In this document: piece after piece, positions 1-5,505 of the stretch
How positions within the stretch are numbered: the first letter of the stretch is position 1
How the letters are laid out: every line of letters starts with the position of its first letter
Assembly (NCBI GenBank): GCA_041576015.1
Contig: JBFGLT010000082.1
Coordinates: 1-14,529, forward strand
Length of the DNA stretch: 14,529 bases
Origin: JABDIY01 sp041576015
Lineage (GTDB): Bacteria; Actinomycetota; Acidimicrobiia; Acidimicrobiales; SZUA-35
Direction: 5' to 3'
Program-made: the position numbers and the translations under genes
The notes under the pieces: generated by a model
What the model was told of the DNA's origin: nothing
Database searches by the model: none
Seen by the model: the letters and a program-made list of their open reading frames with translations, nothing else

Positions 1-1026
1 CACGAGTGGGACGATCCGACGGGCGGCGTCGGAGGAGTCCTGACCGAGACCGGCGTAGAGGCGGTCGATGACCAGGGCATCGGCGTCCATCGCCACCACC
101 AGTTCGGCGTGATCGGCCGCCACCCGACTGAACAACCCGTCGTTGCAGCCGACATCCCACACTTGCCGGTGCGGGCCGGTGGACGCCAGGGCCCGATCGA
201 CGAACTCCGCCTTCTGCCGGAGGCCTTCATCGGGGTAGTGCCCGCGGTCGGAATACTCCGACCAGGTCGACTCGTCGAGACCGAGGTCGAGACCGCCCAC
301 CAGCTTGGCGAGCCGGTTGACCGTCGCCTTGAGGACCTCGGGCTTCATCCCCGCCGCCTTCACGTCCTCGACGATCCCACCCGAGGAGTCGGCCAGCTTC
401 CGCTGGGCGAGGGCGTGAAGAAGGACGTGGGTGAAGCGGCCCCGCTGCAGCTTCGGTCGGAGCGGTCCGAGGATCCCCCGGGCCTGTTCGACGGTGATGC
501 CGTTGATCGAGCCTCGCAGGAGCGGTTGGAACGGAACCCCGGCGTAGGCCTGGACCATCAGCGGGTAGAGGAACAACTGACAGAACTGCTGGTAGCCGTA
601 CCACGGGTCGCCGTCGGAGCGAGGCTCGAACGAGCCCACATCGATGAACAGCGGGCCGTTCCCGGTGAACTGGATGTTGTACGAGGTGGCATCCTTGACG
701 CCCACGCCGGCATCGAGTCCCCGGCCGGTGAGCTCGAGCTGGAGAAGGGCGGCGTCGCGCAGCATCGAGAACGACCACTCGAACGGATAGCTGATCAGCG
801 GGAGCCGAGGGTGCCGGATCGCACCGGCGATCTCGGGACGGTCAGGCACGTCGACGACATCAGCGGCGATCACCAGGCCGTCGGCGATCACCGACTCGAC
901 GAAGGGCCAGACCTCCTTGCGGTCCCGCTCCCCGGCGTTCGAATAGAACCGGTAGACCGAATCACCGTCGACGACGACATGGCTCAGCGGATCCCGAAAC
1001 GAACCGGGATCGCGGACCGCAGCCAC
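1..1026 (-). CDS. NoeA-like protein: kinase-like N-terminal region plus class I SAM methyltransferase (3' end outside window)
   Basis: The frame is open from a GTG at 1026 to the left edge (342 codons), so the C-terminus is missing. Residues 289-300 (VWDVGCNDGLFS) are a clear Rossmann SAM-binding motif I, followed by an acidic residue after strand 2 (VAMDAD, near 314). The N-terminal 200 residues match what I recall of NoeA-type nodulation-protein homologues found in polysaccharide clusters (SYPFEWSFSMLRDAA at 79-93). Within it, KDATSYNIQF...FIDVGSFE (111-134) has the Asp-x4-Asn and downstream Ile-Asp spacing of a kinase/APH catalytic loop. The start lies 2 bases after the stop of the upstream 63-aa gene, so the two are probably one operon. 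The methyltransferase call is firm for the fold; substrate is unknown, plausibly a surface glycan. Confidence 0.82.
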   Translation of the reverse strand, partial: MAAVRDPGSFRDPLSHVVVDGDSVYRFYSNAGERDRKEVWPFVESVIADGLVIAADVVDVPDRPEIAGAIRHPRLPLISYPFEWSFSMLRDAALLQLELTGRGLDAGVGVKDATSYNIQFTGNGPLFIDVGSFEPRSDGDPWYGYQQFCQLFLYPLMVQAYAGVPFQPLLRGSINGITVEQARGILGPLRPKLQRGRFTHVLLHALAQRKLADSSGGIVEDVKAAGMKPEVLKATVNRLAKLVGGLDLGLDESTWSEYSDRGHYPDEGLRQKAEFVDRALASTGPHRQVWDVGCNDGLFSRVAADHAELVVAMDADALVIDRLYAGLGQDSSDAARRIVPLV

Positions 1027-1028
1027 CG

Positions 1029-1220
1029 TCAGGAGACGGTCTCGGTCTCGACCTCGGACTCGGCGGGCTGCTCGGGCCCGGACTCGTCGCCGGTGCGCCG
1101 TGAGAGCTTGCCTTTGAGCCGCCGCATTCCGGTCTTGCCGACGACGGTCAACCCCGCCGCGCCACCTGCGATTGCCGACACGATCATGCTGCCGGTTGCT
1201 GCGTCGAGGTATCCGAACAT
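1029..1220 (-). CDS. Small membrane protein of the 'YLDPGTGSM' type
   Basis: A 63-residue protein starts MFGYLDAATGSM, has one hydrophobic segment at about residues 8-27, then a basic stretch (RRLKGKLSRR) and an acidic tail rich in Glu. The opening resembles small conserved membrane proteins beginning YLDPGTGSM that I recall near capsule and surface-polysaccharide genes; their function is not known. The basic residues after the helix predict a cytoplasmic C-terminus. The stop lies 2 bases before the GTG of the NoeA-like methyltransferase, suggesting co-translation. ATG 1220 is preceded by TACTGT with a 7-base gap, so the mRNA is probably leaderless. The gene call rests on frame, neighbour spacing and the recognisable N-terminus. 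Confidence 0.75.
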   Translation of the reverse strand: MFGYLDAATGSMIVSAIAGGAAGLTVVGKTGMRRLKGKLSRRTGDESGPEQPAESEVETETVS

Positions 1221-1227
1221 GGGCCCA

Positions 1228-1233
1228 ACAGTA
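1228..1233 (-). promoter_or_regulatory. -10 box of a leaderless promoter for the 63-aa gene
   Basis: TACTGT fits TAnnnT and ends 7 bases before the ATG at 1220, so transcription would start at or next to the start codon. No convincing -35 hexamer is visible. An interrupted inverted repeat, AGAGG-N7-CCTCT, lies just upstream at 1233-1249. Confidence 0.55.
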
Positions 1234-1336
1234 GAGGACAGCGACCTCTCCCCGGCGCCACACGGACAAATCCGCCGCCGTTACCTTGGTCACCCCGGGC
1301 CGTCGCCCGACCGCCTCGTCGGCCCGGCCGCACGGC

Positions 1337-1342
1337 TAGGCT
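1337..1342 (+). promoter_or_regulatory. -10 box of a leaderless promoter for the 59-aa coiled-coil ORF
   Basis: TAGGCT fits TAnnnT and ends 6 bases before the GTG at 1349. There is no Shine-Dalgarno sequence before that GTG, which supports leaderless initiation. It is divergent from the promoter at 1228-1233, so the 128-base gap 1221-1348 is a bidirectional promoter region. Confidence 0.55.
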
Positions 1343-1348
1343 CCGGGC

Positions 1349-1528
1349 GTGGAGCGACTCGTCGGACGCATTCGAACGTTCATGCGACAGGCGACCCGAT
1401 CCGGCACTTCCGACGGTCTCGGCCGCCGGGTCGACGATCTCGAGTCCGAGGTGCGGCGGTTGCGTAGGGAGCTCGGTGCGGCGATCGAGTACTTCGACCG
1501 GACCCGGGAACCCGAAACCGAATCGTGA
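1349..1528 (+). CDS. Small coiled-coil protein, translationally coupled to a methyltransferase
   Basis: GTG 1349 opens a 59-residue frame ending in TGA 1526-1528. The N-terminus is basic (RLVGRIRTFMRQ) and residues about 28-46 (RRVDDLESEVRRLRRELG) form a heptad-like charged coiled coil with Leu, Val and Leu in core positions. I do not recognise a named family. Two observations support it as real: the leaderless -10 box at 1337-1342, and a 4-base GTGA overlap with the start of the methyltransferase at 1525. The same layout, a coiled-coil ORF with a GTGA overlap onto a surface-sugar enzyme, recurs at 14079-14444. It may be an adaptor or oligomerisation partner for the downstream enzyme; that is inference. 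Confidence 0.65.
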   Translation: MERLVGRIRTFMRQATRSGTSDGLGRRVDDLESEVRRLRRELGAAIEYFDRTREPETES

Positions 1529-2658
1529 TCCTCAAGCCCGGTGCGTTCAGCCCGGTCGAGCCCGGCGCTGTCGTCGAGCTGCGGGGGTCCTTCCCGAGGT
1601 CGGATCTCATCGCCCTGCCCGAGGTGTGCGACGAGGCGGCGGTCATCGTCGCCGAGGACCGGCTCGGCGGACACCTGCGTCACGCCGGCGTTCGCGTTCC
1701 CATCGTCGGACCCGGGACCGATCCCGCCGATCAGGCCGCCCGCTGGGACCCCTCGGCCGTACCCCAGCTGACCGGTCGAACCCTCGGCCACGGCGACTCC
1801 TACCGGCGGTTCGCCCGCCCCCTCCCCGTCGAGGCGGTGGACATCGACCCGGTGATCGAGGACGTCCTGGCCCGGCTCGACGACGCGCAGCGAGCCTACG
1901 CCGCCGCCCACGAGCTCCGCTTCCGGCAGACGCTGTCATTGGTGGGACCGGCCGGTCCGGGAGGAACGGCGCTGGAGCTGTCGTCGTTTCCGGTGATGAC
2001 CCAGGTGTTGGAGCATCTCGGGTACTGGTGCGCCGCTTCGGTTCGCGACGACGTGGCAGCGGTCGCCCGGCCCACGAACCCTTTCGACGCCTCCTTTGGG
2101 CGGCAGCTCGAACTGGTCGTCGATCTCGAAACCGAACGGCTCGCATGCGACGACGCACTGTTCGATCTGGTCCTGGCGTGCGAGATCATCGAGCACCTGC
2201 CACGAGATCCGATGCAGCTGCTGGTGGAGGCCAACCGGGTCCTTCGGACCGGCGGCCGGCTCATCGTGACGACCCCGAACATCGTCGGCGAGCACAGCAT
2301 CGGGCTCTCGCTCACCGGAGTCCACCCGGCGAACTACTACTTCTTCGAGCGATCCGGTTCGCTCGACCGGCACCACTTCGAATGGACACCCGCCCTGTTG
2401 GGCGATGCGCTGCGCGCCGCCGGGTTCGCCGTCGACGCGCTCGACACGTACTTCTCGTGGTGGGAGTCCGACCCGGGCATGGCGGCCACGCTCGACGCAG
2501 CCGGCCATCCCCGGCATCTGCGCGGCGACAACATCATCGCCGTGGCCACCAAGGTGAGCTCGTTCGTCGAACGAACACCCGACTCGCTCTACGTCGGGGC
2601 CGGCGCCGAGTGGACACCGAGCTACCGAGCCCGGCCCCGCATCCCCCCGACCACCTGA
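1525..2658 (+). CDS. Class I SAM-dependent methyltransferase, surface-glycan type
   Basis: This 377-residue protein has a Methyltransf_23/11-like core at about residues 145-310. FDLVLACEIIEHLPRDP (213-229) is the usual motif II region, and ANRVLRTGGRLIVTTPN (236-252) is the strand-5 region. The expected glycine-rich motif I is degenerate: ALELSSFPVMTQ (149-160) replaces E/DxGxGxG. The first ~100 residues do not match anything I recognise. The GTG start overlaps the stop of the 59-aa coiled-coil ORF as GTGA, which fixes it and implies translational coupling. With a polysaccharide ABC exporter and another methyltransferase nearby, methylation of a surface sugar or lipid-linked glycan is likely. 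The weak motif I leaves open a non-catalytic role. Confidence 0.82.
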   Translation: MILKPGAFSPVEPGAVVELRGSFPRSDLIALPEVCDEAAVIVAEDRLGGHLRHAGVRVPIVGPGTDPADQAARWDPSAVPQLTGRTLGHGDSYRRFARPLPVEAVDIDPVIEDVLARLDDAQRAYAAAHELRFRQTLSLVGPAGPGGTALELSSFPVMTQVLEHLGYWCAASVRDDVAAVARPTNPFDASFGRQLELVVDLETERLACDDALFDLVLACEIIEHLPRDPMQLLVEANRVLRTGGRLIVTTPNIVGEHSIGLSLTGVHPANYYFFERSGSLDRHHFEWTPALLGDALRAAGFAVDALDTYFSWWESDPGMAATLDAAGHPRHLRGDNIIAVATKVSSFVERTPDSLYVGAGAEWTPSYRARPRIPPTT

Positions 2659-2687
2659 CCCCCCTTCCACCACCAACGACGTGTGGG

Positions 2688-2712
2688 GCCGCCGCGTCGG
2701 GGGCCTGGCGGC
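2688..2712. terminator. Weak GC hairpin between convergent genes
   Basis: GCCGCC (2688-2693) can pair with GGCGGC (2707-2712) around a 13-base loop. It sits in the 57-base gap between the convergent ends of the methyltransferase and the HNH gene. There is no T-tract on either side, so this is a modest candidate for a bidirectional terminator. Confidence 0.3.
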
Positions 2713-2715
2713 GGG

Positions 2716-3207
2716 TCAGCAGAGCCAGGCGGCCCACTGGGGGTGGGCCCGGGTTCGCAGCACCAGCGAGTAGGCGGGCGCCCGCGGGTGCCGCTTGAGC
2801 TTGAGCCCGGCACCGGCAAGGGACCGGGATCCCTTCCGCTGGTTGTGAAGCTTGCACATCAACACGGTGTTCTCCCAGGTCGTCTCGCCGCCACGGCACC
2901 GGGGAACGATGTGGTCGATGGTGGTGCCGGCGGCGTCGCACCCGGCCACCTGGCATGTGTTGGCGTCACGCGCCCGCAACGCCGACCGTGTCCACGGGGC
3001 CCGCCCACCTCGCCGGAACGCTTTCACCATGTTGATCAGGCGAACGACCACCGGGAACGGGTACTCGGCACCGCCACAGGTTCTGATGGTGCGATCCTGA
3101 GCCTGCTCGATGAGCTCCACGTCGCCCTCGAGCACCATGACGATCGCCCGCCGCCAGCTGATGACGGTGAGCGGTTCATAGGTTGCGTTGAGCAGTAGCA
3201 CCGACAT
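2716..3207 (-). CDS. HNH endonuclease family protein
   Basis: A 163-residue protein with the N-terminal signature of a common actinobacterial HNH family (VLLLNATYEPLTVISWRRA at 3-21) and the HNH core at about residues 80-130. CQVAGC (85-90) and CKLH (118-121) look like zinc ligands, with one Cys replaced by His compared with the usual CxxC; IDHIVPRCRGG (98-108) carries the catalytic His99, and N122 closes the motif. The frame can be extended upstream to 3258, but ATG 3207 is preferred because GGAGGG lies 3 bases before it and the family begins here. Nuclease activity is predicted; the biological target of this family is unknown to me. It sits alone, 87 bases downstream of wzt, with its own promoter candidate. 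Confidence 0.88.
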   Translation of the reverse strand: MSVLLLNATYEPLTVISWRRAIVMVLEGDVELIEQAQDRTIRTCGGAEYPFPVVVRLINMVKAFRRGGRAPWTRSALRARDANTCQVAGCDAAGTTIDHIVPRCRGGETTWENTVLMCKLHNQRKGSRSLAGAGLKLKRHPRAPAYSLVLRTRAHPQWAAWLC

Positions 3208-3210
3208 GAA

Positions 3211-3239
3211 CCCTCCGCGAGTGATCGAGTTTGACAGTA
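3211..3239 (-). promoter_or_regulatory. Promoter -10 and ribosome binding site of the HNH gene
   Basis: TACTGT at 3239-3234 fits a -10 box, giving a leader of about 20 bases. GGAGGG at 3216-3211 is a strong Shine-Dalgarno sequence 3 bases from ATG 3207 and decides that start. The best -35 at a 17-base spacer, TGGAGT, matches TTGACA at only three positions. This is the only clear Shine-Dalgarno start among the transcription units here. Confidence 0.5.
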
Positions 3240-3294
3240 AACGCCCCGGGCCGGTCACTCCAGTCAGTACCAGCGCCGGTGCCCTCGTGTGTTC

Positions 3295-4527
3295 TCACAA
3301 CCGCACCTGCTCCGATTGGGTTCGCCGGTGGGCTGCGGTCGTGCGAACCCGGACCCGTCCCACGCCGGTGCCGCCGCTGCTGACCACGTCGAATCGGGTC
3401 GGCTCCTCGCGGCGGTCGTACTCGAACTGCTCGTGGACGTCCTTGAGCACGGCCGTGACCTCGACGCGACCCTGAAGCAGCGGCAACTCGTGGAACGTGA
3501 AGTCGAACTCGCCGGCGCCCGGCTCGATGTCGTCGAAATCCCGTCCCATGATGTCGAAGGTGGAAAGGGTCACGATCAAGATGCCGTCCTGGGTGTGCAG
3601 CCACAGGCTGACCCGCACCGCCGGAAGATGTTCGGTGGCGGCATACCGGATCCGGACCAAAACGTCATCTCCAGGTTGGAACGCTTCGCGGCCTCCCTCC
3701 GGCGGATCGACCTCGACGGCGGTGATGGAGATGGGCTTGGTAGTGGCCGAGCGCATGCGGGTCACCTCGGCGTCCCCGTGATAGCGGCCGGTACGGGCTT
3801 CGAGTGCATGACGGTAGGCGACGGCTCCGTCGCTGGGATCGCCGTCGAAGATCAATCGGCCCTCGTCGAGGACGATCGCCTTGTCGCAGAAGAGCCGCAC
3901 CGTGTCGACGGCATGGGTCACGAGCACGATCGTGCGGCCCTCGCGCTGGAAACCGCGAACCCGCTCGAGGCACTTGCGCTGAAACGCTTCGTCCCCGACC
4001 GCCAGCACCTCGTCGATGAGCAGGACGTCGGGCTTGAGGTTCACCGCCACCGCGAAACCGAGCCGGGCGAACATGCCCGAGGAATAGTGTTTGACCTGCG
4101 CATCGATGAACTCGGGGATCTCGGAGAAGTCGACGATGTCGTCGATCATGCTGTCGATCTGCGTCTTGGAGAACCCGAGGATGGAGCCGTTGAGATAGAC
4201 GTTCTCGCGTCCGGTCAGATCGGGGTGAAAGCCGGCTCCGAGCTCGAGCAGAGCGCTCATCGAGCCCCGCGCTCGCACGAGACCCGAGGTCGGCCGGATC
4301 GTGCCTGAGATGCACTTGAGCATGGTGCTCTTGCCGCTGCCGTTGTGACCGAGAATCCCCACCGTCTCGCCGGCCTGCACCGAGAAGGTGACGTCGTCGA
4401 GGGCGTTGAACCGTTCGGTCTGCCCTCTCCCGATCGACAAGAACCGCTCCAGCATCGAAGCCCCCGCCCCGGTTCGCCGGGTGAACGATTTCGAGACGTG
4501 GTCGACGTCGATGGCCGTGTAGGTCAT
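3295..4527 (-). CDS. wzt: Polysaccharide ABC exporter ATP-binding protein, Wzt-like
   Basis: A 410-residue ATPase of the KpsT/Wzt/TagH group. Walker A is GHNGSGKST (60-68), the signature is YSSGM (148-152), Walker B is LLIDEVLAVGDE (169-180) and the H-loop is His205. After the roughly 245-residue nucleotide-binding domain comes an extra domain of about 150 residues (roughly 255-400), predominantly beta-like, matching the position of the Wzt C-terminal domain that in some O-antigen systems recognises the modified end of the glycan. ATG 4527 shares its A with the TGA of the permease gene (TGATG), so the start is fixed and the pair is coupled. An open frame extends far upstream, but only as a shadow of the permease. 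It probably energises export of a lipid-linked surface polysaccharide. Confidence 0.93.
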   Translation of the reverse strand: MTYTAIDVDHVSKSFTRRTGAGASMLERFLSIGRGQTERFNALDDVTFSVQAGETVGILGHNGSGKSTMLKCISGTIRPTSGLVRARGSMSALLELGAGFHPDLTGRENVYLNGSILGFSKTQIDSMIDDIVDFSEIPEFIDAQVKHYSSGMFARLGFAVAVNLKPDVLLIDEVLAVGDEAFQRKCLERVRGFQREGRTIVLVTHAVDTVRLFCDKAIVLDEGRLIFDGDPSDGAVAYRHALEARTGRYHGDAEVTRMRSATTKPISITAVEVDPPEGGREAFQPGDDVLVRIRYAATEHLPAVRVSLWLHTQDGILIVTLSTFDIMGRDFDDIEPGAGEFDFTFHELPLLQGRVEVTAVLKDVHEQFEYDRREEPTRFDVVSSGGTGVGRVRVRTTAAHRRTQSEQVRL

Positions 4528-5447
4528 CAGATCGCCTCGCCGAAGTTCGCCTCGAGACGGGAGAAGACGCCAAGACCGACGATGCAGAAGAACAATGCGA
4601 AGAGGAGTGAAACGCCCAGCATCCCGGCGAAGTAACCGGGCCCGCGCACGAGCAGCTCGAAATGCTCGCTCTGCTGCTCGGCCGAGAAGTTCTCCGGGTT
4701 GTACAGCACCCGTTTGAACGTGATGACCGGGCCGACCATCGGGTTGAGCGCGGACAGCCACTCGGCTCTCGCCCCACCCCAGTCCTGGAGGGACCGGGCC
4801 ACGAAGTCGTACGGGTACACGATGGGGGTGAACCAGAACCAGGCCAGAAGACCGAGTTCCAGGAAATGGTTCGTGTCGCGGGAATACACGTTCCAGGCGC
4901 TGAAGATGAGACCCATGCCCGCCGCCAGCATCAGGCTGATGAGCAGGGCGGGGACGAGGAGCCACAGCATCGACAGCTTGGGCACCTGCCCGAAGGCGGC
5001 GAGCCCGACAACGAGCACGATCATCTGGAAACAGAAGCTGATGAAGGACGCCCCGACGGCGGCCAGGGGAAGGATCTCCCGTGGGAACCAGACCTTCTGC
5101 ACAAGGGGTCCGTTGGCGACGATGGAGGCCGTTGCGCTCTGGAGTCCGACCGAGAACAGGTTCCACACGAGCAGACCCGACAGGAGCAACAGCCCGTAGC
5201 GGGGTGCGCCGGCGTCGAGGACAAACCCGAAAACAACGCTGAACACGGCTAGGTAGAGCAGCGGGTTGAGCAGCGTCCACAAGAAACCGAGGAAGCTGTC
5301 CTTGTAGCGGACCTTGAGCTCGCGACGCACGAGGTTGCCCAGCAGTTCCCGGTAGTTCCAGATGTCGGCCAGGCGCTGGCGGACCGAGCGCGGCACACTT
5401 CCGTGCTCGATCAGCGGGGGCAGGCCGTCGCCGGCGAGGGCGGTCAC
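4527..5447 (-). CDS. wzm: Polysaccharide ABC exporter permease, Wzm-like
   Basis: A 306-residue membrane protein of the ABC-2 type. The cytoplasmic N-terminus leads into the hallmark RRELKVRYKDSFLGFLW...NP (41-62), and about six hydrophobic segments follow. The first is at about 55-77; others include the region SFCFQMIVLVVGLAAF and a C-terminal helix ending FSRLEANFGEAI. The start chosen is GTG 5447: it lies 7 bases after TACGCT, and the frame further upstream overlaps the end of the sulfatase-like gene with no homology. With Wzt it forms the exporter that moves a finished glycan across the membrane. Confidence 0.92.
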   Translation of the reverse strand: MTALAGDGLPPLIEHGSVPRSVRQRLADIWNYRELLGNLVRRELKVRYKDSFLGFLWTLLNPLLYLAVFSVVFGFVLDAGAPRYGLLLLSGLLVWNLFSVGLQSATASIVANGPLVQKVWFPREILPLAAVGASFISFCFQMIVLVVGLAAFGQVPKLSMLWLLVPALLISLMLAAGMGLIFSAWNVYSRDTNHFLELGLLAWFWFTPIVYPYDFVARSLQDWGGARAEWLSALNPMVGPVITFKRVLYNPENFSAEQQSEHFELLVRGPGYFAGMLGVSLLFALFFCIVGLGVFSRLEANFGEAI

Positions 5448-5454
5448 GGAATCG

Positions 5455-5460
5455 AGCGTA
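5455..5460 (-). promoter_or_regulatory. -10 box of a leaderless promoter for the wzm-wzt operon
   Basis: TACGCT fits TAnnnT and ends 7 bases before GTG 5447, with no Shine-Dalgarno sequence between. No good -35 is visible. An inverted repeat (5461-5481) occupies that region instead. Confidence 0.6.
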
Positions 5461-5481
5461 GTGTTCGGCCCCGGCCAACAC
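5461..5481. repeat. Inverted repeat GTGTT-N11-AACAC abutting the wzm -10 box
   Basis: The 5-base arms are perfect and two further interior positions pair. The element is directly adjacent to the -10 box and covers the -35 region, which is where a repressor or activator site would act. It is also 25 bases past the stop of the sulfatase-like gene, so it could instead be the hairpin of a weak terminator. Confidence 0.35.
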
Positions 5482-5505
5482 GGGCACCGACAGCGGTCGT
5501 GCGAC

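Noticed and set aside
109..1467. A 452-codon open frame on the + strand
   Set aside because: It covers two minus-strand genes and the divergent promoter region, and gives no recognisable protein. The minus-strand frame carries a SAM-binding motif.
1476..2798. A 440-codon Arg-rich frame on the + strand
   Set aside because: It is the +1 shadow of the methyltransferase. Its composition is extreme in Arg and Pro and no domain is visible.
3250..3290. Possible hairpin GGGCCGG...CCGGTGCCC after wzt
   Set aside because: Pairing needs a bulge and a loop of about 20 bases, so it is no stronger than expected in GC-rich DNA.
4528..5487. Extension of the Wzt frame upstream to 5487
   Set aside because: These residues are the out-of-frame shadow of the permease; the TGATG junction at 4527 defines the Wzt start.
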